Below, one piece after another: positions 31,921-39,177 of a stretch of DNA of 43,657 nucleotides (position 1 is its first letter; every line of letters begins with the position of its first letter). The notes beneath the pieces were generated by a model. It ran no database searches, was not told the DNA's origin, and worked only from the letters and a program-made list of their open reading frames with translations. Source of the stretch: JBHPHA01 sp042569905 (GTDB taxonomy: Bacteria > Patescibacteriota > Minisyncoccia > Moranbacterales > UBA9337); contig JBHPHA010000006.1 of the NCBI GenBank assembly GCA_042569905.1, positions 1 to 43,657 on the forward strand. Direction: 5' to 3'. The translations under genes were made by a program, and so were the position numbers.

Positions 31921-33273
31921 ATGCCTAAAGATAAGAAGATAATGAAAAAAAAATCTACTGCAAGCAAGAAGAAAGCTATAAAAAAAGTAGATAATAAAAA
32001 AACTAAGAGGGCTTCAAATAAGAAGGTTTCTTTATCGAGCAATAAAAAAGGCACAACAAAGAAAGTTACTAAAAAAGTGACTGAGGATAAAAAAGTGATA
32101 GAGAATGAAAGCGCTATCATAAAAGAGATAATTACAAGAGGAAGGCAAAGAGGTTTTGTTACAGAGGATGAGATTATTCACATCATTCCAGATGTTGAAA
32201 AGAATCTTGAAGAACTTGAGGAGCTTTATGAGAAGTTAGAGATTAACGGGGTTAAGATTATTAGTTCTGATGAGATCATTAAGCTTGAAACTAATAAGGT
32301 TGCTGAGCAACACGAAAAAGCAAAGAAAGGGAAGGGAAAAGAAAAAGGAAAAGTAAAAGTAAAGAAAGTGAAAAAGGAGAAAAGGAAGAGAGTGGCGAAA
32401 GTAACTAAAAAAGATTTGGCTGCACAGCAGAAGGCTGAGATTGTGCATGGAGATTCTGTCCAAATGTATTTGAGAGAAATTGGTAAAGTGCCTCTTTTGA
32501 AGGGTGATGAGGAGGTTAAATTGGCGAAGAGAATCGCTGAAGGTGACTTGGTTGCTAAGCAAAAGTTAACTGAAGCTAATCTTCGATTGGTTGTTAGTAT
32601 TGCTAAAAAATACGTTGGAAGATCAGCTAATCTTTCTCTTTTGGATTTGATTCAAGAGGGTAATATTGGTCTTTTTAGAGCTGTGGAGAAATTTGACTAT
32701 AAGAGAGGATATAAGTTTTCAACATATGCAACTTGGTGGATTCGTCAGGCAATCACAAGAGCACTAGCTGATCAATCACGTACTATCCGTATTCCTGTTC
32801 ATATGGTTGAGACTATTAACAAGTATACTCAAATTACCAGAAGATTGGTGCAGGAGTTGGGAAGAGAACCATTACCAGAAGAGGTTGCTGCTGAGATGGA
32901 TTTAGATGTTGAAAAGGTGCGTCATATTCAAAAGATTTCACAGGAAACAGTTTCACTTGAGACCTCTGTTGGAGATAGTGATGATAATAGTGTTTTGGGA
33001 GACTTTATCGAAGACACTGAAACAATTATGCCGAATCAAATGGCGTCTAGGAAATTATTGAAAAATCATGTAATAGAAGTTTTAGAAGACCTAACTCCAA
33101 GGGAGCAAAAGATTCTGAAAATTCGTTTCGGTCTAGAAGACGGAGTGACTCATACACTGGAAGAGGTTGGACAAGAATTTGGTGTTACCCGTGAGCGTAT
33201 TAGGCAAATTGAAGCTAAGGCTTTGGAGAAAATCAGAGAACATAAGGGTGTTAGGAAACTTAAAGATTATTAG
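31921..33273 (+). CDS. rpoD: RNA polymerase primary sigma factor
   Basis: The 450 residues start with a Lys-rich stretch (about 1-60) and a region 1.1-like part (ITRGRQRGFVTEDEIIHIIP). Regions 1.2 and 2 (VQMYLREIGKVPLLKGDEEV; KYVGRSANLSLLDLIQEGNI; the -10 binding YATWWIRQAITRALADQSRT), region 3 and region 4.2 (VTRERIRQIEAKALEKI) follow. It directs RNA polymerase to promoters such as the TTGACA/TATAAT sites listed here. It follows dnaG by 90 bases. Confidence 0.97.
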   Translation: MPKDKKIMKKKSTASKKKAIKKVDNKKTKRASNKKVSLSSNKKGTTKKVTKKVTEDKKVIENESAIIKEIITRGRQRGFVTEDEIIHIIPDVEKNLEELEELYEKLEINGVKIISSDEIIKLETNKVAEQHEKAKKGKGKEKGKVKVKKVKKEKRKRVAKVTKKDLAAQQKAEIVHGDSVQMYLREIGKVPLLKGDEEVKLAKRIAEGDLVAKQKLTEANLRLVVSIAKKYVGRSANLSLLDLIQEGNIGLFRAVEKFDYKRGYKFSTYATWWIRQAITRALADQSRTIRIPVHMVETINKYTQITRRLVQELGREPLPEEVAAEMDLDVEKVRHIQKISQETVSLETSVGDSDDNSVLGDFIEDTETIMPNQMASRKLLKNHVIEVLEDLTPREQKILKIRFGLEDGVTHTLEEVGQEFGVTRERIRQIEAKALEKIREHKGVRKLKDY

Positions 33274-33315
33274 GTATAATAGGGATAGGTAATAAAAATA
33301 AAAAAAATATAAAAT

Positions 33316-34392
33316 ATGAAATTCGGTGAGTTTTTTGGATTTTCAAAAAGTGATAATCAAGAAAAGAATAGTTCTGCTAAAGAAGAAGAGCTGGAAATAG
33401 TAGGGGATATTGCTGAGCATAAGTTTCATCAATTCGAGTCAGTTGAAAAAATGCCAAGTCCTTTACGAAGAATAGTGGATGGAGGTAAGAATAAGATGGA
33501 AAACGATCTTCTACTTAGATTTGGGAAAACCCAGATTGAAAACAATAGAGATGCGATAAGCGTTGCATTGGAAAATTTCTTAAACAATCCTTCTGACATG
33601 CAGGTAAAAACAAAGGATTGGGAGGAGAGTTTGATGGGTGATATGGATGTAGTTGATATAGAAAATGAAGCTGTAAATAAACTTTCTTCTGAGTTATTAG
33701 AATATGTTTCTAAGACTGTTTTTAATGCTGGAAGCGGAAGGGATCTCGAGAAAGCTAATAATGTTATCATGGAGAATGTCGCTGAGAAAGTCAGTGGTAA
33801 ATTTGATGATCCAGAAAATGAGCAATTATTGAAGTTTATTAATGAAGCTATTAATAGAAGCTTGTTGGAGTTTAAGAATATTATTAAGTATAGTAAAGTT
33901 TCAGAGAGAGACATGGTGATTGATGAGCTTACTAAGAAGATTTATAAAAAAGTAGAGCCTGAATTTTCTGCGCACCTAGAGCAACTGGAGAGACTAGATG
34001 ATTTGGTTGATGAAGTGATGGATGTTGATAAGAGCGTTGAAGTAAAAGAAGCGGCTAGTGAGCAAAATATCGAGAAAGAGGATGTGTCTGTCGAGAATAG
34101 TGTTGAGCAAGAGAAGGGACCTGATTTTGAGTTGGTAGTTTCCGGTGCTAAAGAGATGTTTGAAGTCCTAATTGAAAAGAGGATAGCGGATGATAAGACA
34201 AGACAATGGGTTAGTCATCAATTGGATGAAAAACTGTTTTCCAATCAGGATGAATTGGATAGTTTTTTTGAAACGGTGACTGGAGGCGAAGATGTGAATG
34301 AACTTGATCTAGCTGCGGGACTAGCTAAGAAAGCTGTCGAGATTATTGAAGGTGATGATGAACTCAAAAGATTATCTGAAATTAAGGGATAA
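33316..34392 (+). CDS. Hypothetical charged helical protein (first of three)
   Basis: This 358-residue, very acidic and helical protein has no signal peptide or membrane segment. It starts with KFGEFFGFSKSDNQ and has the phrase KFHQFESVEKMPSPLRRI, which recurs in altered form (KFPEFESLEKL) in the next gene. A middle Glu/Val-rich linker (about 235-275) divides two helical parts. No family is recognised. It follows rpoD by 42 bases. Confidence 0.7.
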   Translation: MKFGEFFGFSKSDNQEKNSSAKEEELEIVGDIAEHKFHQFESVEKMPSPLRRIVDGGKNKMENDLLLRFGKTQIENNRDAISVALENFLNNPSDMQVKTKDWEESLMGDMDVVDIENEAVNKLSSELLEYVSKTVFNAGSGRDLEKANNVIMENVAEKVSGKFDDPENEQLLKFINEAINRSLLEFKNIIKYSKVSERDMVIDELTKKIYKKVEPEFSAHLEQLERLDDLVDEVMDVDKSVEVKEAASEQNIEKEDVSVENSVEQEKGPDFELVVSGAKEMFEVLIEKRIADDKTRQWVSHQLDEKLFSNQDELDSFFETVTGGEDVNELDLAAGLAKKAVEIIEGDDELKRLSEIKG

Positions 34393-34415
34393 TTAAAAAA
34401 AATAAAAATAAAAAC

Positions 34416-35546
34416 ATGGAGATTCTAAAAACTTCAGAAAAACCAGAAACTGGAGTTGAGAAAAAAGAAAAAAGAAAGTTTCCAGAGTTTGAGTCCCTGG
34501 AGAAACTTGGTGGTGAGCACCAGAATATCTACAATAGTGCTATGCGTAAGGTTGCGGAGAATAATAAGGATTTTCTTAGTAATGCTGCTGGGAAAGAGCG
34601 AGCTAAAATTGTTTTGTCTAAAATTCTTAAAAACTTTGGATATATGTCCGAGCAGGTTTCGAATTGGAATGATGCATTTTCTAAATCTGATTCAAGCCCT
34701 CGAGAATTAGCTCCTGAGATAGCTGATGAGTTTTCGAAAAAAATAGAAGGATTACTTAAAAATGATCAAGAGAGACGTGTTGCTACAGTGAAGGCTGGTG
34801 TTTATGACAAAATCGCCCTAAAGGATCTTAATGCTGATGAGAGAGATAGAGTAATTAAGATTATGGGACATCCTAGTACCGAACAACTAATTAAAAGTAA
34901 TTTGATGAAAGAAATGCAGCCAGGGAGAAAGGTTGATGCGCTCAATGATTTAGCCCTATCAATTAAGATTGCTGATAACGCGTATGAGGTGGTGCAGAAA
35001 ATGTTGGTAGATGAGGAGAATGGATCAAGGGAGGGGGCAGTTGAAGGTGCTGAGATCGTGGAGAGCCCAAAAGAAGAAGCTAGTCTAAATGATGCGAAAG
35101 AGGTTCCAATGATGACTAATCTAACAGAGAGTGATCAAGATGCAAGAACAGAGGCGGAGATTAGTGATATGGAGAAAAGATTTGAGTCAGCAGAAAGTAA
35201 GTTGGATTTTTTTAAGTCTTTTAGAAGTACTTTGGCTACGAGGGTGTATAATTATGTGATAGGTAGCTCAGAAGAGTTAGGATTTGGTGTTAATGCATAT
35301 GAGGAATTAGCCAAAAAAGCGGTGACTAAATATATTAATACTCATTTTGGGGGTAAGTTTAAGGGTAATGATAGGATTAACCTTGTTGATGACTGGGAAA
35401 AGGGAAAGAATACTGGCGTTTTAGATGGTTTGGATATTGGAAGAATGGCAGATGCGTTTTATGTTAAGGATGAGGAAACGATGAAAAGTGAAATAAAGGA
35501 AATAGCTAAAAACTTAGTAGAAGAAGGTGTGGAGGAAAAAGGTTGA
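34416..35546 (+). CDS. Hypothetical charged helical protein (second of three)
   Basis: This 376-residue protein shares KFPEFESLEKL and the same two-part layout with the upstream gene: an N-terminal helical domain, an acidic linker (about 205-245) and a C-terminal helical domain. It looks like a diverged paralogue. It begins 23 bases after the first protein and ends in TGA. No motif suggests a function. The pair could be lineage-specific structural or regulatory proteins; this is a guess from layout only. Confidence 0.7.
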   Translation: MEILKTSEKPETGVEKKEKRKFPEFESLEKLGGEHQNIYNSAMRKVAENNKDFLSNAAGKERAKIVLSKILKNFGYMSEQVSNWNDAFSKSDSSPRELAPEIADEFSKKIEGLLKNDQERRVATVKAGVYDKIALKDLNADERDRVIKIMGHPSTEQLIKSNLMKEMQPGRKVDALNDLALSIKIADNAYEVVQKMLVDEENGSREGAVEGAEIVESPKEEASLNDAKEVPMMTNLTESDQDARTEAEISDMEKRFESAESKLDFFKSFRSTLATRVYNYVIGSSEELGFGVNAYEELAKKAVTKYINTHFGGKFKGNDRINLVDDWEKGKNTGVLDGLDIGRMADAFYVKDEETMKSEIKEIAKNLVEEGVEEKG

Positions 35547-35661
35547 TGAGATAACGGTGGAGAAGGATAATGCAGAATCAGGTAGGGAATAATTATGAAG
35601 AATGGTAATGTGTTTTAAAGATACTTGGTTTTGTTTGATAATTTTTTAAATATAAAAAAAT

Positions 35662-36084
35662 ATGAAAGAACCGACGTTTCCAGTCACTAGTTCAAGAGAG
35701 GGAGATCCTGCTGCGGAAGCACTGAGAACTGAGCTTGGAAGAGAGAAATATCAATATAATTCAGAGAAGGGACTAGAGGGTACCCCAAAGATGATATTTG
35801 ATACTGCGGAGAAACAGCTTGAAATGAAAGTAGCTGCTCTCTATGAGGGGAAAATGAAGCACGAGAGGGATAATGCGAAGAAGGAATTGGCTACTTTTTT
35901 GAAGGAGCTCAAGAAGGATGAAAAGATGATGAGTGCGATTGTAGGTGACCTGAATGCGGCGCTTGTTGCTGATACTGATCAGGGGACGTATGAAGGCGAG
36001 GATAAGATCGGAAAGAAATTTTCTGAAAACTTAGCAGATGGGTTGTTTACTCAATTTACAGGAAAAGAACAAATTGATCATTAG
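35662..36084 (+). CDS. Hypothetical charged protein (third of three)
   Basis: This 140-residue, Lys/Glu-rich helical protein with a long central coiled-coil-like run (MKVAALYEGKMKHERDNAKK onward) has no known motif. It follows the two larger charged proteins after 115 bases. The ATG has an A-rich upstream sequence. Confidence 0.6.
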   Translation: MKEPTFPVTSSREGDPAAEALRTELGREKYQYNSEKGLEGTPKMIFDTAEKQLEMKVAALYEGKMKHERDNAKKELATFLKELKKDEKMMSAIVGDLNAALVADTDQGTYEGEDKIGKKFSENLADGLFTQFTGKEQIDH

Positions 36085-36098
36085 AAGGTTAAAAAGAC

Positions 36099-36126
36099 TT
36101 GATTATTTTCTTAGGTAGTGTATAAT
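36099..36126 (+). promoter_or_regulatory. Promoter of tRNA-Asn
   Basis: TTGATT (36099-36104), a 16-base spacer, TATAAT (36121-36126). Confidence 0.75.
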
Positions 36127-36167
36127 AGTTCTTGTTACCCTATGTTGAATAAAGGTAGCAAGTCCAT

Positions 36168-36239
36168 TCCGCGATAGCTCAGTGGTAGAGCAGTTGACTG
36201 TTAATCAATTGGTCGTAGGTTCGAATCCTACTCGCGGAG
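36168..36239 (+). tRNA. tRNA-Asn (GUU)
   Basis: The acceptor pairs TCCGCGA with TCGCGGA, discriminator G. The D-arm is GCTCAGTGGTAGAGC. The anticodon loop CTGTTAA has anticodon GTT. The T-arm is GTAGGTTCGAATCCTAC. Confidence 0.95.
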
Positions 36240-36249
36240 CAACATCATA

Positions 36250-36276
36250 AAAACGGCTAGTTTAAGCCGTTTTTTG
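36250..36276 (+). terminator. Terminator of tRNA-Asn
   Basis: AACGGCT pairs with AGCCGTT, followed by a T-run. Confidence 0.9.
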
Positions 36277-36286
36277 TGTTTCGGGG

Positions 36287-36314
36287 TTGACTTTTTATTT
36301 TTTTTTGCTATTCT
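36287..36314 (+). promoter_or_regulatory. Promoter of the response-regulator gene
   Basis: TTGACT (36287-36292), a T-rich 16-base spacer ending in TGC, TATTCT (36309-36314); extended -10 type. Confidence 0.6.
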
Positions 36315-36364
36315 TTTGATAGAGTTTTGCATCTATCTTAAGCTACATGAAGAGGAGTGTTACT

Positions 36365-36733
36365 ATGTCGCCGTTAAAAAGAATTCTTATTGTTGAAGAT
36401 TATTTTCATAATTTCAAAGAAATTACCGATTATTTAGGTAGTCAAGTGGAGGTAATCTGGGGTAAAAATCAAGAAGAGGCAAGGGAGTTATTCTTTAAGG
36501 AGAAAGACAGTATAGATTTGGTTATTATGGATGCGTGTGTCCCAGGAAGTCATCCTAATACAATGGATCTGATTGGAGAAATAAAAGCTTGTTTCCAAGG
36601 TCCTATCATTGCTGTCTCATCTGTGAGTGAGTATATTCCTGTTTTGATGAAGGCTGGTGCTACCCATAAATCTACAGCAGGAAGGTGGGGTGCAGCTAAA
36701 TTAGCTTTGCAGCTCTTGTCATTAGATAAGTAA
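36365..36733 (+). CDS. Single-domain response regulator (CheY-like receiver)
   Basis: The protein is 122 residues from ATG 36365. An in-frame ATG at 36347 lies before GAGGAG (36352-36357), which stands 7 bases ahead of 36365 and decides the start. Receiver residues are E11, D12, the phosphate-accepting D56 (DLVIMDACVPG), S85/S86 and K102. There is no output domain, so it probably passes signals by protein contact. The acid pair and D56 are intact. No kinase is adjacent; a broken kinase end lies at 21826-21967. Codons and the Shine-Dalgarno motif set it apart from the core genes. Confidence 0.8.
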   Translation: MSPLKRILIVEDYFHNFKEITDYLGSQVEVIWGKNQEEARELFFKEKDSIDLVIMDACVPGSHPNTMDLIGEIKACFQGPIIAVSSVSEYIPVLMKAGATHKSTAGRWGAAKLALQLLSLDK

Positions 36734-36953
36734 GTTAGGTGAAAATAGGATTCTTGGTAATTCACTTAATGTATATGAACGCAAATTCGGAAGAAAAATT
36801 TCTTCTTGATAGGTTTGAAAAATTGGACAAGGATGATTAAATTTGAATATAAGGGCGTTGTTAGAAATAATGGCGCTTTTTTTTATTTTTCTCAATTCAC
36901 CAAAAACCTCTCAACCGAAAAATCACATTTTCCCCTAATTTACATTTCGAAAA
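36734..36953 (+). other. Gene-poor stretch after the response regulator
   Basis: It holds a doubtful 23-codon frame at 36769-36840 (MYMNANSEEKFLLDRFEK...). A weak hairpin with an eight-base T-run near 36853-36888 follows, which could end the response-regulator transcript. Nothing else is visible. Confidence 0.4.
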
Positions 36954-37067
36954 TTAATTACTATTTAAACCTAGTCTTAAAAAGTGACTTGTTTGCTTTG
37001 GAATTATTTCAATGTTTAAATTTTCTAACCACTCAAAAGTTCGAAAGCTGTCCTGGTAAGCGAGCAT
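36954..37067 (-). other. Protein-like module, copy A
   Basis: The minus strand reads MLAYQDSFRTFEWLENLNIE and continues IIPKQTSHFLRLGLNSN to a stop, 37 residues. A second copy at 38062-38160 reads LACQDSFRTFKWLNKLDIEI and so on. The substitutions are like those between related proteins. Both copies lie beside an intrinsic terminator. I do not recognise the source protein. It may be a small gene, a gene end left by recombination, or a repeat. Confidence 0.5.
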
Positions 37068-37070
37068 CCT

Positions 37071-37100
37071 AAAATAAGGCTCAAGCAAGCCTTATTTTTT
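37071..37100. terminator. Bidirectional terminator-like hairpin
   Basis: AAATAAGGCT (37072-37081) pairs with AGCCTTATTT (37088-37097), with a T-run on the plus strand. Confidence 0.85.
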
Positions 37101-37130
37101 GTTACTCTGAGTGGTATTCGAGTTCGCTAT

Positions 37131-37159
37131 TGACAAGTGGTTAAAATATGCTTAAATAA
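37131..37159 (+). promoter_or_regulatory. Promoter for the 37492 gene with a long leader
   Basis: TTGACA near 37131, then AGTGGTTAAAATATGCT and TAAATA, the same TATGC-containing extended -10 layout as at 1886 and 4802. The start codon is about 330 bases on. The leader (37170-37491) holds no gene. It has a hairpin AAGTC-ACC...GGT...GACTT around 37349-37379 and GC-richer bases from 37305 to 37380. Confidence 0.55.
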
Positions 37160-37491
37160 AATGGTGATTCGTTTTGATTGAAAAGATAGTAAAAAAACAA
37201 ATTTACTCTCAATATTAAGATTAAGAGGTAAACTTAAAAAAGTATTTGACTTTTTTGTTTCAGAGAACAGAAAAGGAATTAAAAAATTAACAATTAACAA
37301 AAGGTGGTAAAACAGATCAGTTTCGCTTGGCAGAACCCTATTTGTTAAGTCACCGGCATTGCTGGTGGTGTCCGACTTGATAAAAGTGTTTTTTGTTATA
37401 CTTTCCTACGTTAGTTCTTATATAGTTTAATCGTAAAATAGTTAATAGAAATTAATCTTTCACTTAAAAAATCGTTCTGAGGAGGGATATT

Positions 37492-37872
37492 GTGCTAAAA
37501 CCAAAAGTTGTATTTACAATTTGCCACAAATGGTCAAGGGGGTTCGGTGAAGTAACTGAATTAAACGTGCAAAGAAAATTTACGGAATCAATGGACGCTC
37601 TGGCGAAAGCGTGTGTAGGGCAAGAGGAATTAGAGTTTTTGATTCTTTTTGATAAAATTGCTTTCGATATAATTGGATCAAATCAGGATTTTTTTGAGGA
37701 TGAGCTTGAGGAAGCACTTTCTAAGGTTGGATTAAAAAATATTTCAGTCAAAGGCAGATGTGGCGGCACTATCAATAGAATTATCGAGATAATACGAGAA
37801 AAATATCCTGACTGGAGTCCTGATTTTTGTACAAGTGGAGAAGGTTTTATTCTCTATACGGTAATTACCTGA
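37492..37872 (+). CDS. Hypothetical protein, Shine-Dalgarno-led orphan
   Basis: The protein has 126 residues and starts at GTG 37492 after GAGGAGGG, a very strong Shine-Dalgarno motif. It is a mixed alpha/beta soluble protein. The stretch EELEFLILFDKIAFDIIGSN is followed by a helix, and the later VKGRCGGTINRIIEIIREKY could be a strand-loop-helix. There are four Cys. No family is recognised. It is a single unit with promoter, long leader and terminator, like the orphans at 1238-1822 and 21320-21742. Confidence 0.75.
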   Translation: MLKPKVVFTICHKWSRGFGEVTELNVQRKFTESMDALAKACVGQEELEFLILFDKIAFDIIGSNQDFFEDELEEALSKVGLKNISVKGRCGGTINRIIEIIREKYPDWSPDFCTSGEGFILYTVIT

Positions 37873-37879
37873 AATCTAG

Positions 37880-37925
37880 CCCGTTCAACGAAAAACCATT
37901 TTGGTTCGATTGAGCGGGTTTTTTA
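37880..37925 (+). terminator. Intrinsic terminator
   Basis: CCCGTTCAA pairs with TTGAGCGGG and AACC with GGTT inside, followed by TTTTTT. Confidence 0.9.
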
Positions 37926-38061
37926 TGAAAAATTTAGAATACATTATAAAAAACTCGTAGGATTTTTAAGGAAATGTGCTAGGTATATTTTTTAAAATAA
38001 AGAAAGTTATAATGAAGAGAAAGACACTTTCTGTTTTGTAAGTTAAATCCAACAATATGCA
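37926..38061. other. AT-rich gap without a visible gene
   Basis: I see no frame, promoter or RNA motif here. The stretch runs from the terminator to the second protein-like module. Confidence 0.5.
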
Positions 38062-38160
38062 TTAAGCTAATTTTAAAATCTGATCAACTTGTTTTGGAAT
38101 TATTTCAATATCCAACTTATTCAACCACTTAAAAGTTCGAAAGCTGTCCTGGCAAGCGAG
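38062..38160 (-). other. Protein-like module, copy B
   Basis: The minus strand reads LACQDSFRTFKWLNKLDIEI then IPKQVDQILKLA and a stop. No start codon is close by. The first 50 bases are nearly identical to copy A (36954-37067), and the last third has diverged. It abuts the terminator at 38174-38206. Confidence 0.5.
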
Positions 38161-38173
38161 CTGCGAAAAACTC

Positions 38174-38206
38174 AAAAAAGACTACCTTTCAGGATAGTCT
38201 TTTTTT
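38174..38206. terminator. Bidirectional terminator-like hairpin
   Basis: AAAAAGACTACCT pairs with AGG-TAGTCTTTTT, with T-runs on both strands. Confidence 0.85.
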
Positions 38207-38270
38207 CGTCTCGCAGCACAGCCAAATACATGAAAATCTTTCAATGAATAACTTTTTTGATATTTTTTCG

Positions 38271-38323
38271 CAGTCACGAGGAACGCGATGAGTGAAGCGA
38301 ATTTTGCGTTCTTTTCGTGACAT
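38271..38323. repeat. Palindromic intergenic repeat
   Basis: GTCACGA at one end and TCGTGAC at the other enclose GGAACGCGATGAGTGAAGCG and AATTTTGCGTTC. It belongs to the same loose class as the repeats at 11983, 26924 and 27096. Confidence 0.55.
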
Positions 38324-38354
38324 CTAAGTATACATATAAACCAAAGTGTTATGC

Positions 38355-38360
38355 TATAAT
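38355..38360 (+). promoter_or_regulatory. Extended -10 box of the GIY-YIG gene
   Basis: TGC-TATAAT with TATAAT at 38355-38360, 27 bases before the start codon; no clear -35. Confidence 0.6.
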
Positions 38361-38386
38361 AAAGATATATTTTTAAGGATTTTTCT

Positions 38387-38650
38387 ATGAAATTTTACTA
38401 TGTCTACTTACTAGAATGTCAAAATGATGGATCTTGGTATATTGGATATGCTAGTGATTTGAAAACCAGAGTCAAAGATCATCAGAGTGGAAATGGCTGC
38501 AGAACAACTTCAATGAAAAAGAATTGGAGGTTGATTTATTATGAATCATATCTCAGTAAGTCCGATGTAATTGGAAGAGAGAAATTTCTCAAAGGTGGAT
38601 CTGGAAGAAAGTATTTAAAAAAGCAACTAAAGAATTATTTTTGCGAATAA
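38387..38650 (+). CDS. GIY-YIG domain protein
   Basis: The 87 residues form one GIY-YIG nuclease domain. The variant motif is YYVYLLECQNDGSWYIGYAS (YVY...YIG), with Arg in TRVKDHQSG and a later Glu in REKFLKGG. It belongs to the UPF0213/YhbQ-like family. It is a small cytoplasmic putative nuclease; such genes occur in many copies in candidate-phylum genomes. It carries no transposase. Confidence 0.9.
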   Translation: MKFYYVYLLECQNDGSWYIGYASDLKTRVKDHQSGNGCRTTSMKKNWRLIYYESYLSKSDVIGREKFLKGGSGRKYLKKQLKNYFCE

Positions 38651-38672
38651 AAAAGGTGCCTGACCCCTTTAA
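38651..38672 (+). repeat. REP-like motif AAAAGGTGCCTGACCCCTTT
   Basis: The 20-base motif just after the GIY-YIG stop is of the kind associated with IS200-like REP transposases (RAYTs). No such transposase is in the window. The following stretch to 38827 holds a TATAAT at 38748-38753. Confidence 0.4.
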
Positions 38673-38827
38673 TTTCAATTAGTGAGTAGTCGTTAATTTC
38701 TCTTAAAAATGATTTTTCTGAATATTCTCTGGACATAGTAATTGTAATATAATTTTTTTATGTAAAATTGCGGGCGTTCAAATTATATTGTACAATAATG
38801 TTAGCAAATGTTAAGTTTAAAATCAAT

Positions 38828-39031
38828 ATGAATAATACTAAAAAAGGCACTGAGATGCCAGAGCTGTTGACTTTAAAAGAAGTCTCGGAAGTTCTGAATT
38901 GTCATCCAAACACATTGCGTCAATGGGACAAGAAAGGTATTTTGATTGCGGTTCGGTTTGGGGAGAGGCGAGATAGGCGTTATAAGAGGGAGGATATCTT
39001 AGAGTTGATAAAGAAGGATAGCGAGCGGTAG
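38828..39031 (+). CDS. Excisionase/MerR-type helix-turn-helix protein
   Basis: About 67 residues from ATG 38828. The domain LLTLKEVSEVLNCHPNTLRQ-W-DKKGILIAVR is a MerR-like winged helix-turn-helix of the excisionase type, followed by RRYKREDILELI. It binds DNA and probably controls the restriction-modification genes that follow. The longer frame from TTG 38768 has no support. Confidence 0.8.
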   Translation: MNNTKKGTEMPELLTLKEVSEVLNCHPNTLRQWDKKGILIAVRFGERRDRRYKREDILELIKKDSER

Positions 39032-39084
39032 GATTGAAAATTTTCAGGTATCATTTTTAATTACAAAATTACTATTATAATATT

Positions 39085-39174
39085 ATGAATAAAGAAGAAA
39101 TAGAAAAGGTTTCAAAAACTTCAGAGAATGTTGAAAATGAAAATCTTTTGAAATTGATGAGTGTTTTCCCGTAA
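39085..39174 (+). pseudogene. Cut-off 5' segment of mod, ended by in-frame TAA
   Basis: ATG 39085 opens a 29-codon segment (MNKEEIEKVSKTSENVENEN onward, LLKLMSVFP) in the same frame as mod. TAA at 39172-39174 stops it. Mod proteins usually have this segment joined to VKDGEIDFDALKKFF, so the stop appears to be a nonsense change or an indel product in the natural N-terminus. Confidence 0.6.
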
Positions 39175-39177
39175 TTC

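Noticed and set aside
36769..36840. 23-codon frame after the response regulator
   Set aside because: There is no ribosome-binding site and no sign of conservation can be judged; kept only as a note in the gap entry.
36806..37072. 88-residue plus-strand frame
   Set aside because: It begins in a terminator-like stretch and runs antisense over the better protein-like module at 36954-37067.
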